From Tetrapisispora phaffii CBS 4417 (lineage: Eukaryota > Ascomycota > Saccharomycetes > Saccharomycetales > Saccharomycetaceae), in contig NC_016523.1 of NCBI RefSeq assembly GCF_000236905.1, positions 186,001-250,000 on the forward strand: a stretch of 64,000 bases of DNA, read 5' to 3'. The notes beneath the pieces are model-generated. The model ran no database searches, was not told where the DNA came from, and worked only from the letters and a program-made list of their open reading frames with translations. This document shows positions 27,007-38,442 of the stretch, one piece after another. The translations under genes and the position numbers were made by a program. Within the stretch, counting starts at the first letter, position 1. Each line of letters begins with the position of its first letter.

Positions 27007-30000
27007 TCCTGTATGATATAGAGTTTATTTCAACTGCACGTTAAAATGATTAAATATTGTTAGTATTAAAATGTTTTTATGCATAATAAGTTTTGAGAAT
27101 AGAGCGAGAGGGATTAAAAGTCAATATCATCTGTTATATACTGGTAACAAACACACGCACAAATATCAAAATTACCCATTTAGGTAAAACATTCCTAAAG
27201 AAGGCATAGCAGATCAAGAATCGGTCACATGGTAAAAATTCTGATAAAAATAGAATTTAACAGAAAATGAAAATTGTCCTAATAAACGGCAGTACAAGTT
27301 CGATATTAGAGTGTTGGTAAAAGGTCATCGGAAATCGTAATAAAGGATCTGGAACTTGCTATAGTCACAAAGGTTCACCTTGAGAAGTATGTGATGTGAT
27401 AATGAAGGTATGATATATAAAGAAAAAACACAGATGTGTATTCATTCATCATAACATGGATTGGCTACTCTCCAATGGCGATTGACTGTGTTGATGGTGA
27501 GTTCGACCAGTTAAACGGCCTTCATGTCGAGGTTTTAGCCTTTAAGATAACGATATGACCTGCACTCCTGTCTCCTATTGCAATCAATCTTGATAAAACG
27601 GTTTGACTTTCAACAGTACTCAATTCTTCAATTTATAGCTCTCTAAAATGATGTTCTAGTTAATAATAATACATACTGTTTCTATTCTTGCGGTCTAGTA
27701 TTAGAAAAATATTTTTCAATAAAGTTTTGTATTTTTGGATGTTAGTGTATAAATATACTATCTATTCCTGAATGGAATGATGAAGTAAAAATGAAATAAA
27801 AAGATATGGATGTTTAGCACCTCTATTATAGGAAGTGATCACAAATAGTCTGGATTCTGGATATAATGTTCGACAGGGATAGAAATCAATGATACTCTGT
27901 AATTCTTTGTTATTTTTTTTTGCCTACAAAATTGAAAACTAGATCTTAAAAGTATATTTTTATCTCCCTTGTAAGTGTATATTCTAAACGGTAATTGTAA
28001 TATTAAGTTCTTGGAAAGAAATTTGCTTATCAATATTTCAATGATCCGTAAAACCAAATTCTTTTATTAAAAAAATTATAAGAATGCCATACCAATAAGA
28101 ATGATCCTTTAATAATTTACAAGAACAATTTCAGAGACCATTGAAGGTAATTTTATTTATGTAGGTAATGATAAATTAAAAGTATAATAAAATAAAAGTA
28201 ACAAGAACAAAAACCACATACATTTTTTTTTCTTCTTTTCGAACAAGGAAAAGTAGCATGCCAACTAAAGGATATTATAGTAATAATACAAAGCAGAACA
28301 TCGTGATTGTAATAACCTAAAAAAAAATATGCAACATCGATAAATTAAGAAACATGCTGAAATAGGGCGTCTCTATACAGGATGATAGACATAGTAAATA
28401 ATACGGGTCGTTACTCTTGTTTTGTTGCTCTTTGAAGCCCTACTTCGCACCCTAACGTCCTTCAAACATACAACAAGTATTCATTATATAACAATATCTA
28501 TAAATTGAGAGCATTACAGAGAGGGAACATCAATGTGTGGGCAAACTGCCAATTGTAAAGAGAGCAATGATTGATCAATTTTGAGTTGGGCATAAAGTTG
28601 TAGTAGATGTTTCAAAACGATTTTGAACATGAAACAAAGTCTATAGAGAGGGAGGGAAGTATATACTTATTACCTCCATAATAAAAGTAAACTAAAAAGA
28701 AATGAATCCTGCATTGAGTTTTCTGTTGAACAGAGGCCTCTGTGGATAAATTTCAACATATTCTTCTTATGTGTGTGGGATGCAAAAACGAACAACATCA
28801 AACTCATCATATTGCAGATATTAATAGCTAAAACAATAATAGTACTATCGTTCTTGCATAATGTATGTTACAAAACCATTATCTTATTATTGCTGATGAA
28901 AAGCACTCATGGTGTATACCACATTAAGAAAGAAAGGACAAGATGAAAGAGGCTTGTGAGAAGGAAAAAGGGAATACGAGAAACTAACTACAAATAAAGG
29001 ATGGTAGTGTTTAACAGCAACATGGATATTTCTAGAGGTTGTTGGATGAGCGAGTGAGCGAGAGGGAGAGATGTTTTTTCTGCACACAACTAGTTCTTAC
29101 AAGTCGTGACTGAGCAGGTATAAACTTGAATATTTTTCACGGTCTGATACGATATGCAGAAATATACATCTCTGTAACAAAAAAACTAACCAGCAATACT
29201 TACAGTCAGTGAAGAGATAGTCTCGATGTGTGCCACTATTCTTACCGTTGTTGTTGGGACTTTAAGCCTGCCTATTTCACCGTAAAATGCTCTTCTTCCT
29301 ATCAAATGTTTACTGGACGTGGTAAAGATTTCTTCTGCGTAACGAGTATTTTCATAATAATTGTCGCAGGAGAGAACGTAAATTCTAAACAGGAATTGGC
29401 AAAAACTAAAAGGCTTTCTAGTTTTTCTTTAGTAGCAGGCTAGGCTAGAGCCTGGCTAGCTGGAAAGCTCCTCACCTTATGTTTCTGCCTAACTCTTCCT
29501 TTCAAGAGCGTGTTCGTGATAGTGGGATCACGCTATGTGTTCACATTAGAGGGAAATTATATATATATTATTAGCTATATTGTTTCGTAACAGAGGTTAG
29601 GATGGGGTACGGTGTGGTTGATTTATTTATGGCGGAAACTATCAATAGTGGGCTGAATGGGAAGCTTCTATATCTTACTGCACTCTTTTATATGACTCGC
29701 AACCTACTTGTATAGAAGAATCCTGTTGCATAGACTGCAAGGACAATTAGTAGCCTGTTGGCATTACATTATTTGTTTCACGACTTTTTTCAGAGGCACA
29801 CCAGATTAGTTTATTCAAATAATCGGTGTTTGTTAAAAGTTTGTACCTATTGCTCAACTACTCGAAAAACTGTATGATTTATTTAATCATGCAACCTTCA
29901 AGTGGTGAGCATCAGCATAAATGTAATTAACTGTTGTTCTTGTAATTGAGTGATAAGTTTCCCATTAACGTACATGGTGTTGTATAAATAACTTAAAATA

Positions 30001-30443
30001 AGGGAACTTTACAATAGTTAAAAATGAATACATACATATAAATCCATTCATGTAAACAGTTATAAAACAAAACTGCATAAATCAACTATTTAAATATACT
30101 GATAGCCAAAGCCCACATATTATTTGCACTGATTAACGTAATATAGGTGCTTTCGTTATTTGAATTATTCTATTGTTCTTAGAGGTTTCATATAAATTCA
30201 TTATTTTATTAATTATCATTATCTTCCATTGTGTATATATATTGTAAATCGTTCGTAGATCAGTGATACTTACTTCTATATAATTAAACTCTATGGTAGT
30301 CCAATCTTGCAACTTTTGCATTCCTTTTCATGTTCTATATTTGGTATATATAGTATAGTACCAAAGGATGAGGCATTGTTATAATTTACGTTATTTCAAA
30401 TGGTATGAATTCATGGCATCGTGCTGTCGTCAATGATATTGTA
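27007..30443. other. 3.4-kb gene-poor spacer MPT5/COM2
   Basis: Long AT-rich spacer holding the MPT5 upstream region (with the candidate intron) and the COM2 3' region. Short frames (27839-28057, 28887-29087, 29228-29443, 30133-30321) match nothing I recognise and one begins at GTG. I see no tRNA. Near 29435-29470 there is an imperfect palindrome of GGCTAG units, and near 29508-29533 a small inverted repeat (CGTGAT/ATCACG). In S. cerevisiae the genes beside RSP5 up to COM2 are NSA2, LCP5, VFA1 and SAK1; none is present here. Confidence 0.5.
27034..27676 (-). other. Candidate 5'-UTR intron of MPT5
   Basis: On the MPT5 strand: a consensus 5' splice site GTATGT (27676-27671), a perfect branch-point TACTAAC (27065-27059), then CAG 3' sites ending at 27034 (first AG, 643-base intron) or 27009. 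The MPT5 ATG (27006) is the first ATG after either site, and no ATG occurs in the 100 bases before the 5' site, so the intron would lie wholly in the leader. S. cerevisiae MPT5 is, as I recall, annotated with an intron at its very 5' end. Confidence 0.5.
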
Positions 30444-31763
30444 TTAATGTGTGTGTGTTTTTATATGCTGTGATAAGTTATCACTTCTACTAAACTTTTT
30501 GTCACATATATGACAAGCGTAAGGTTTCACACACATATGTAAAGATCTAACATGTCTTTTCAGATGTTCTTGTCTTTTGAATCTCCTTTCACAATAATCA
30601 CAGCCAAATTGTTTGGATGAGTCCAGTATTGGCGATGGCTTACGACCTCTAGTCTTAGGTAGTATACCTATTTTCTTCGGTAGAATAATCGATTGTGCAT
30701 TTGAATGATCGGTTGTTTTATTTGGAATTCTGGTTTTCTTGTCAATTTTGAAATCCTCTACAAAAATACTTGGTACAATTACTTTAGTGTCAATTTCTAT
30801 ATGTTCTAATTCTTCGATTTTCATATTTTCTGTAAAATCATCACTAAAAATAGAGTTTTCGACACCAGATATAATGAAATCTGGCGAAGATAAAAAATCA
30901 TTCGTTATTTGACCTTCGGTTGGGTTTGCAGTGTTACTTTTTGTTATTAGTTGAGAAGGATCTATAATTAATCTGGAATCATCGTCATTTAGCATGGAAT
31001 CTTGATCAAAAGTGATGTTATCGTCATTCAGTAACTTTTCTGAACCAGTACCAGATTCCTTCTTTATGTTTTTATTTCTACTCCAAAAATATCTCTTCTT
31101 AAATATTTGTGGCGATTCCTCGGTTGTATTTAGCGTAGTATGTTGAAAATTAGTATTCATATTATCCATAGGTAACGTGCTATTACTATTGTTAGAGTTC
31201 GTATGCGTGTTATTGAAAATATTCAATTTGAAGTAATTCATCACCTTCTTTGTTGAAGATTTATCTAAATCAGGAGCTGGTAAACTTGTATCTTCTAAAT
31301 CAGTCATGATTGAAAACGCATCGAAGTCAGTATCCTCTTGAGGACTTAGAATACCAAATTCATTTAAATTCAATTCTAACTTTTCATACTCATAGTAATT
31401 CGTCCGATCAGTGATGTACTCTGAGATAGACAGTCTCTTTTCATTATTGTTGTTATTGAAGATCTCATTTCTGAAATTATAGCTGTTATTGATGTAATTG
31501 TCATTGTATGTAAAATCGCTATTGGGGCTAGCAACTAATTGGCTGGTGGAGTTTGTCACCAACGTGTTGCCTGTTAGATCATTTGTTATATTTGACTGCC
31601 CTGATGAATTATTATTGAAATTACTTTTTGGTAAAATTTGCAATGTGAAATGGTTAGCATCATTATTCAGAGCCGACTGACTATTGTTGAAGAATGAAAG
31701 ATTCTTTAGATTACCACTTCCATAAACTGTGTCATTTGATTCAACTCTCGTTAGCGTTGACAT
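30444..31763 (-). CDS. COM2: C2H2 zinc-finger transcription factor, Com2/Msn2-like
   Basis: DNA-binding protein with two C-terminal C2H2 fingers: [22 protein letters not shown] and [21 protein letters not shown], preceded by the basic RGRKPSPI linker. The protein ends directly after the fingers. The remainder is asparagine/serine-rich with acidic patches (for example around 125-170), as in activation domains. This finger pair belongs to the Msn2/Msn4/Com2 group that binds stress-response-type AGGGG sites. I prefer COM2 because the length (439 against about 443, while Msn2 and Msn4 exceed 600) and position between RSP5 and an MDS3/PMD1 gene match YER130C. Com2 in yeast induces sphingolipid synthesis under sphingolipid shortage. 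MSN2/4 remains possible. Confidence 0.68.
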   Translation of the reverse strand: MSTLTRVESNDTVYGSGNLKNLSFFNNSQSALNNDANHFTLQILPKSNFNNNSSGQSNITNDLTGNTLVTNSTSQLVASPNSDFTYNDNYINNSYNFRNEIFNNNNNEKRLSISEYITDRTNYYEYEKLELNLNEFGILSPQEDTDFDAFSIMTDLEDTSLPAPDLDKSSTKKVMNYFKLNIFNNTHTNSNNSNSTLPMDNMNTNFQHTTLNTTEESPQIFKKRYFWSRNKNIKKESGTGSEKLLNDDNITFDQDSMLNDDDSRLIIDPSQLITKSNTANPTEGQITNDFLSSPDFIISGVENSIFSDDFTENMKIEELEHIEIDTKVIVPSIFVEDFKIDKKTRIPNKTTDHSNAQSIILPKKIGILPKTRGRKPSPILDSSKQFGCDYCERRFKRQEHLKRHVRSLHMCVKPYACHICDKKFSRSDNLSQHIKTHTH

Positions 31764-31916
31764 GGTTTGAGTGAGTGTGTGATTGACTATATCTTAAGGA
31801 TGCAATAGCAACTAACTAAAGGAGGATGTAATGTTGTAATTGATCTCTATCTGCTCAAGTTTTAGCGAAATATCCCAAAATTGGCGATGAAAACATTCAA
31901 CTTTATAATTCTGGTT

Positions 31917-31920
<4 letters not shown>

Positions 31921-31955
<35 letters not shown>
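31921..31955. repeat. AT dinucleotide microsatellite
   Basis: About 17 uninterrupted AT units, roughly 160-190 bases upstream of the COM2 start. Such runs are nucleosome-poor and length-variable. Confidence 0.85.
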
Positions 31956-31958
<3 letters not shown>

Positions 31959-33348
31959 AAATGTGAGTACGTCTGTGAAACTGCAATTGAGTTCTCTTCC
32001 AATAATAACGAATTGCTAGCTGCTTGTAACAAAGCCTTTGATAACAACCCCAAATATTGATTGCACAACACCCAATTACACACCTGGTAAACTGATATCT
32101 ACAATAATTGATCTATAAACTTACTTTATTCTATGAGTGAAAAATTAATTTATCACTCATTGTCGCCATTACCATACAGTTTCGAAATGGTAATTTCCAA
32201 TTTTTCACTATATATCTTAATAAGCCTCCTAGAAATTAACCTATAATGAAAAATAATAATGAGAAATGAAGCGAGATATATACTGAATCGAAAACGGAAG
32301 TAGGTGAAAAGAAGAAATGCGGGCTAGAGAGGTAGCTATGTTCACCTAGTTAATCAAAGAGCAATAGGAACGTATCGAGGCTAAGAATACATGGATATAC
32401 ACTCTACAGAAGGGAACACATGCCGACCACGGCGCTCAGTATGCTGTCTATGGGGAACTTGGTAGCTTATCTTCATTAGTCTGTAGTCTTTCATCTTGCG
32501 ATTGAGAGACAGTAACAATGTATTCGTTTGGACTGCTGTCTCTGTCTTTGTCTCTGTATCTCTCGAGAATATTTAGGCTGGCAAGAGAGGACTGGATACT
32601 ATGTGTAGAGAGAAACATGAGGCGAATACCAGAGTTGGGATGGAAAGGGCTTGGTAGAGAATGGGAACTAGGGCAGCCAAGAACTGTATTTGTGGCTCAA
32701 TAAAACGTGGCGACTAGAAGGCAAACCACGCAACGTAGTAATGGGCACAAACGAGCTCTCGTGAGCATTGCTGATGGTTCTTAGATACATATATCATTCA
32801 CATGTATTTACGTACGAAATACTCTTGTTGCACCGGAGGCTAAACTGTTAACTGTTTCATGATGATAGTAACTAGTGCCTCTGCAGATGTAATTAATTAC
32901 ATGGCCCGAGATCATGCGCGCATTTTGCGTGGAAAACGTCGGCGCTGAGATAAAGTGGCAGGGACAATAGACCTCTAAATTGCTGATTCAGAGGGTGCCT
33001 GCTACGGAGATTTCTAACTGTAGTTGGCAACACAGCTGGCTCTAGAGGAAGGATGTAGAACAGCTGCTTCACCGCATTTGTCTGCATAATTCAGGTAGTT
33101 GTCAACTAGTCGTACAAAATAAAACATGTGTGAGGTATTTTTGTGCGCGTGTTTTATAATGAGCGTAATTGCACCGCGAGTGGTTATGTAGCACTTGCTT
33201 TACAGCTATTTACTTGCGCAGAACATGTATGTAGTATCTGTCACTGTCGTTCTCTGTCAATCAGTATTCGCCGGCGGCACGAGCTGTTCTCAGACAGATT
33301 ACTTTCTTATTCCCGTGCGACTTCCCTATAGGCAATTTCCCGTCCTTG

Positions 33349-33401
33349 CGAAGTGCATAATCACGCAATAATAGCCTGAGTTGCCTCGACCAGGCACTTC
33401 G
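33349..33401. repeat. Nested inverted repeat in a GC-richer patch
   Basis: CGAAGTGC (33349-33356) pairs with GCACTTCG (33394-33401), and inside it GCCTG (33374-33378) pairs with CAGGC (33391-33395), overlapping the outer right arm by two bases. It stands in a locally GC-richer segment (about 33330-33480). It may be a structured RNA, a cruciform or chance. Confidence 0.4.
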
Positions 33402-33690
33402 ATCCTCGAAGCAGTTCCTGAACACCTACGGGGCGGTAACCAACAACTTTCTAATGGGCTGGGTTTGGTTAAGATGCCACATATAAGAATAACATCTCAC
33501 TTCTGTTGTGCTTACCCAGTATTGTAATGCTTCAGTGCGATTCTTTTACGTGCTTTTTAAATAGACATTTAGGCTCACCATTTACAGGGCCTAAAAAACT
33601 AGAAATATTGTAAAAAGTCATCGGATTAAACTCTTTAAAGTGAGTATATATGTGTATGTATCTAAAATGTATACCTGATAGGGATCTATA

Positions 33691-36600
33691 CTATTTCTTC
33701 TTTCCAAAGAAAAATAACGACCCAGTTATATTATTGTTTGATGGTGTGTTGGTTGAACTTTGGTTCAGGGTCGAACTTGTGTTTGTCGCTGTGTTATTGT
33801 TACCGTTTGAATTTCTCTTTGGTTTCGAATGAGAATTAGCAATCGATTCTTTAATGGATGTATCCGCAGCGACCGATGTTCTTGGTGAGATGGCGCTCAA
33901 TTGCTGCTTGTCGAAAGCTAAACTATCTCCACTTTGAGAGTTGGCAACACTTGGACTCATTAGGAAATTGAAACTGGAATATCTTGGTGCCATATTCTTT
34001 GACCCACTCTTTGAGGTTCTCGGTTTAGGACCAGGAGATTCGGATCTCGATATATTTATACTATCTGTACTCTTGGTGCTTAAGGGTGGTGTACTGCTGT
34101 GGCTGGTTGTCGAAGTGTTCTTATTCTTCGAAGATTCATTGATTTGTCCTGTACTAGCAGAATTTTTGCCTTTAATGTTCTTTATAGAACTCTTGCTATT
34201 GCTTTTAATAGCGTTTTTGTTTGCATTATTCTGTGCCGCATTCATTTTCCTTTTTATTTTCTTTAAAGCTTCAGAAATTTCAAGACAGTCCAAACAACGG
34301 ATCATTAATCTGACATCATTTGTTAGAATGGCTGTCCTATAAATCGATTTTATGATGTAGCTAATTGGAGGTAAAGAGTTTGGAACCATTATATTTTCCA
34401 ATGTTGGCATTTGCGACATATATGGTTGACTAATATTTCCATTAGAATTTCCCATAGGTGGCGATTGTGAACCAATACCTGGAACGCTATCTTTCAATGC
34501 ACATCTATTGTATATAATTTTGTTCAAAAAGGCTTGAGATGAATTAGCAGCTGAACTTTTTGATGATCTAGGATCAATACTGATGTTTCCACTTGTTCTA
34601 TTACTCAGCGGATCGTTACTTCCAATTGTTGGATTTAAGCATTCGCTTGATACTGAAGTGCCGTCCATCAGGGGATCAATAGATTCATCGGCATACCTTT
34701 CACTTAATTTCTTCTTAATTGTATTCAATGAAAAAATTCCCAGTTCAAAGTCAGAGTCATCTAGATCTGATTGTGACGATGATGAAGCATCTAAATTATC
34801 TAAAAGGTTGATATTACTGGTACCATCCATAGACTTTCTACGGTAAGCGACACTTAATTTTCTCAATTTATCAATGTAGGATAACTTCTCTTCAGAAGAA
34901 GCTGAGTCACTGTCGTCATCCATGTCAATGCTTGATAAAACTCTCAACTTATCTTGATCGACAGTTTCTTGAGTAGCAAACTTGTAATCACCAAAATCTT
35001 CAGATTTTCTTAGGTTACTAGACTTTTTATTAAGTGGAGTTTTAAGTGTAGTGACTGGCCCTGACCCAGCCGAAGTCACTGATCCTGAACCATTTTTTAA
35101 AATATCACGATACATAGCATTGTTTGGATTTGACTTATATGATGCCAAACTAGAGGATCTTCTATATCTATCTGATTCATCACTAGCTGTAGTTGAAATT
35201 GAAAGCTTTCCTGACATAGATTGTAGTGGCATATCAAAATAACCATTTTCTATATTATCCAAGGAATCTTTAAGTTTCATTAGTTCTAAATATCTTGGGT
35301 TATTCTGCAAAATTTTATGCAATGCTTCTTCATTCTTGCCAGCTTCTTTTCTTGCTTCCTTTGTAGTTGCTTCTAATAATGATCGAGTAATGAGATGTAA
35401 GTTTTCTTCTTTTCTACTTACAACTGTGTATAATGCTTCTGTAATCAAACTGGAAAGTAGTGGAACCTCATATAATTTAGCCATAATTAACAAGTTTAAT
35501 ACTACAGGTACTAACTGCCATCTTAGGTTGACTTGACCAGTATAGAAGAATTCAGCGAATGCTTGTAAAGTAGCAGTGGACCAGGGTAGATATAATGCTC
35601 GTGGTGTCAATAATGGTTCGAATTCAACATTACGATTTGAAGCTGTGGAACTCCAACTTCCAAACCCTCTTCTTTTATCCTTATAATTATTACTGCTGGC
35701 AGAACTGCAATTATCACCAAGGGCACTACTAGAACTGGACTTTCGCAGTTGTGACAAATGAGGAATATTATCCGACTGAATGTTTAACTTTGACATTAAC
35801 GGACTGCTTGGTGCACTAGTGGATGAAATGTCGTTAATCAATATGCTACTTTTTCTGGTATTAGTTTTTGGTACAGGTGGGAGAAGCTCTGTTGGTGCTA
35901 GACACTGAGGCGGTAATGGTACATTTAACAGACCTGAATTTTGAGAATCTAATGTGTTGATACTGTCTCTTCTTGAACTACTCAAAGGAGCCATCATATC
36001 TGAATTAGAACTTAGATAAGACATCAAACTGGCTTGGGATGCGAGAGAACCCTTTCTAGAATGTATTGGCAATAGGTTTCTTGCTGAATTCACTGATGTT
36101 CTCCTAGAATGAATGATATCAGCAGGGGTACCTCTTGATAGTACAGAATGATCTTGCGTTAATGTTGTCATTTTCGGATGAGATAAGCGGCGCACGTCCT
36201 TTTTCAACATTTCTAAGGTAGGTAGTGAATTTAATGAAGCTCTTCTCTCATTTGGAACCTTCAGATCTGAAAATACAGTTGTCCCAGTCTTACTTCTATC
36301 TTGAAAAGGAACCCTAAAAACCATACCAGTCGAAGTACTTGCAATATCAACCTGTGAGCTTCTTGATCTGCTATTCAAAGATCCTCTACTCAAGGTATTA
36401 CTGAAATCCAATGGTTCTGTTGTCTCTGGAATAATGTTGTTATTCAAACCACTGATAATATGATGATCGCTATCAATGGAAGCACTAGATGACCTTCTTA
36501 ACTTAGGATAATTTGAATCTTCAGTAAATTTTTCGAGAGATGTCATGGATGCAAGTCTTGCCTTAATATCAAGAAAACCTTCTGAAGAGACATTTGAAGG

Positions 36601-38442
36601 GTGTCTATTTAACTTCGAACCACTAAAAGATTGTGAGGGTGTAAATTTAATCAATGCAGATTGGATACCAGTAGCTTCGTAATCTTGACATACTTTTGAA
36701 TATCCTTTTGCCAATAACATATCAAAATAACGACCCCATCTTTTTCTAAGTAAGTAAATAGGAACTCCAATAGCTTCACCTTCATCTGAGATAAATTCAA
36801 AATCTGATAATGGGGAGCCAAATAATTCCATTGCATCTTTCCCTAACACCATCGCATACGACTGGAATACAGAGGATACTGATTCCATTTCTGTCGGAGC
36901 AATATATCGTATATAACTCTCAAATTTTGATGTTACTGAAGATGAATAACTTTGTTTTCCGGTTGCAAGTGGTCCATCTGTATTTGAAATTGTTGGTATT
37001 AAATGCTCATCTTTAAAATTGAATGATATTGGTGAAACGAGAGACTTATTAAAATGAGAGAATTTAGCAACTTCCTTTTTTTGAATATTTGCAGTAGGAA
37101 TTTCTAGTGTCATTAAATGATCGAATTTTTGAATGGTAGGAAGATAACCATCATTAACCTTTGAACCCATTAATAAAATTTTGTGATGTGATTTCCATAC
37201 AAATAGTTTCCAAAAACGGTGGAAAGCTTTAGATTGACGACAGTGATTACATGAAAGGTTAATTCTTGACCATTTACCTGAACGTATATCGTATGAGTAA
37301 CATTGGAAAGAAACATCGTCAGTGTCTAAGTAATACCCTGCGAGAATGATTTCGTAACCATAATATTCACCTGTTGGATACCTTAAATCAAAAATATTAT
37401 TTAGAACATAGCGATATTGTGTAGGATCGATATCCATCACTATACCTTTTGAATCCGGAAGAAGGGGCAATGCCGCAAGTGGCGAAACATTACCTACAGT
37501 GTGACTATATCTATCCTTTGGAAGTTGTGTGTTTGATGCATTTGTGAAATTTGTTGAATCTCTATTAAGTGTCTCTTTGATTTGGGGGTAATAGCAAATT
37601 AAAGCTGGTACATCAGCTTTGTTATTTTCTACTAAAATAGAGAAATTAGATTTAGTTACCATTGATGCTCGTTTTCCTTCGATATTTAAACTAATATGAT
37701 CTTTATACAATGGATCGATTTCGAGTTCCCAACAGTTTTTGGTTATGTTGAATATATTCACTACTTGTAATGGTTCATCTAAATTGCTTAAACCTCCTAC
37801 GATGACAATTTTCGTATCCTTTGATTCATCGTTTTCATTTTTCACATGCATAGAATGGCTGAACCTTCTTGGAATTTGTGGATCTTCGCTTATTAATGAC
37901 CATTCTTTAGTCACTAAATCCAATTGCCATAGAGAGTTGGTTGCAATTAATTCATAGCCGCTTTCTGGATAAACAGCTAACCCACCAAAAATATATAAAT
38001 GTGAACTAGTGTAGCACATGGAATGGAATAGACGGTTAGTCACTAGGGATCCTTCAGTAAGTTGATCTCTGTTGTTCTCTGTATTTTCTTTCATTGTTGT
38101 TGGCACTCTTTGCCATGTTCTTGAAATTAAGTCTAAGAAGAAGACTTCGGATGAAACCCAATCAATTAAATTTTTAAAAGAGCTTCCGACACCTTTCTCT
38201 TTGGCAAAATACATTATAATTTCTTGCTGTACGTTGACAAGACTGACTTCTGTCAGATTTAAAGGTAGAACCAGACCACCATGAACGAAAATATTAGACC
38301 TTGCAATTGAAATGGCGGCACCCGTACGACAATCCAATGTCAGACTTCTCTTCTTAGCTTCATCCAGAGTTTTGAAGTTCGCTGGTAGATTAGGAAGTTT
38401 CAAGTCATAGCAAACAGTAGACGAGGGTTGTGGGATAAGCAT
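33691..38442 (-). CDS. MDS3: Kelch-repeat regulator Mds3/Pmd1
   Basis: Large cytoplasmic regulator that, with its paralogue Pmd1, represses early meiotic genes and affects TOR and pH responses. The N-terminal 450 residues contain kelch-type blades (NIFVHGGLVLPLNL, YIFGGLAVYPESGYELIATN, IVIVGGLSN). A BTB-like fold appears in two parts: about 545-600 (GEAIGVPIYLLRKRWGRYFD) and about 950-1010 (AFAEFFYTGQVNLRWQLVPV), separated by some 340 residues of serine-rich sequence. The rest is serine/asparagine-rich with basic patches. 1583 residues against about 1487 (Mds3) and 1753 (Pmd1). The N terminus MLIPQPSS..CYDLKLP resembles Mds3, and YIP4 next door fits YGL197W-YGL198W, but assignment to one ohnologue needs a tree. 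Confidence 0.88.
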   Translation of the reverse strand: MLIPQPSSTVCYDLKLPNLPANFKTLDEAKKRSLTLDCRTGAAISIARSNIFVHGGLVLPLNLTEVSLVNVQQEIIMYFAKEKGVGSSFKNLIDWVSSEVFFLDLISRTWQRVPTTMKENTENNRDQLTEGSLVTNRLFHSMCYTSSHLYIFGGLAVYPESGYELIATNSLWQLDLVTKEWSLISEDPQIPRRFSHSMHVKNENDESKDTKIVIVGGLSNLDEPLQVVNIFNITKNCWELEIDPLYKDHISLNIEGKRASMVTKSNFSILVENNKADVPALICYYPQIKETLNRDSTNFTNASNTQLPKDRYSHTVGNVSPLAALPLLPDSKGIVMDIDPTQYRYVLNNIFDLRYPTGEYYGYEIILAGYYLDTDDVSFQCYSYDIRSGKWSRINLSCNHCRQSKAFHRFWKLFVWKSHHKILLMGSKVNDGYLPTIQKFDHLMTLEIPTANIQKKEVAKFSHFNKSLVSPISFNFKDEHLIPTISNTDGPLATGKQSYSSSVTSKFESYIRYIAPTEMESVSSVFQSYAMVLGKDAMELFGSPLSDFEFISDEGEAIGVPIYLLRKRWGRYFDMLLAKGYSKVCQDYEATGIQSALIKFTPSQSFSGSKLNRHPSNVSSEGFLDIKARLASMTSLEKFTEDSNYPKLRRSSSASIDSDHHIISGLNNNIIPETTEPLDFSNTLSRGSLNSRSRSSQVDIASTSTGMVFRVPFQDRSKTGTTVFSDLKVPNERRASLNSLPTLEMLKKDVRRLSHPKMTTLTQDHSVLSRGTPADIIHSRRTSVNSARNLLPIHSRKGSLASQASLMSYLSSNSDMMAPLSSSRRDSINTLDSQNSGLLNVPLPPQCLAPTELLPPVPKTNTRKSSILINDISSTSAPSSPLMSKLNIQSDNIPHLSQLRKSSSSSALGDNCSSASSNNYKDKRRGFGSWSSTASNRNVEFEPLLTPRALYLPWSTATLQAFAEFFYTGQVNLRWQLVPVVLNLLIMAKLYEVPLLSSLITEALYTVVSRKEENLHLITRSLLEATTKEARKEAGKNEEALHKILQNNPRYLELMKLKDSLDNIENGYFDMPLQSMSGKLSISTTASDESDRYRRSSSLASYKSNPNNAMYRDILKNGSGSVTSAGSGPVTTLKTPLNKKSSNLRKSEDFGDYKFATQETVDQDKLRVLSSIDMDDDSDSASSEEKLSYIDKLRKLSVAYRRKSMDGTSNINLLDNLDASSSSQSDLDDSDFELGIFSLNTIKKKLSERYADESIDPLMDGTSVSSECLNPTIGSNDPLSNRTSGNISIDPRSSKSSAANSSQAFLNKIIYNRCALKDSVPGIGSQSPPMGNSNGNISQPYMSQMPTLENIMVPNSLPPISYIIKSIYRTAILTNDVRLMIRCLDCLEISEALKKIKRKMNAAQNNANKNAIKSNSKSSIKNIKGKNSASTGQINESSKNKNTSTTSHSSTPPLSTKSTDSINISRSESPGPKPRTSKSGSKNMAPRYSSFNFLMSPSVANSQSGDSLAFDKQQLSAISPRTSVAADTSIKESIANSHSKPKRNSNGNNNTATNTSSTLNQSSTNTPSNNNITGSLFFFGKKK

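Larger units (their letters stand above)
31764..33690. other. 1.9-kb gene-poor spacer COM2/MDS3
   Basis: COM2 promoter side plus MDS3 3' side. Holds a long AT dinucleotide run (31921-31955). From about 32880 the composition becomes less AT-rich, with an inverted-repeat segment at 33349-33401. RPS26, which lies here in S. cerevisiae chromosome V, is absent. Short frames at 32518, 32893 and 33143 resemble no known protein. Confidence 0.5.

Noticed and set aside
29228..29443. 71-codon frame in the MPT5/COM2 spacer
   Set aside because: Begins at GTG; the ATG two bases earlier is in another frame and stops after 19 codons.
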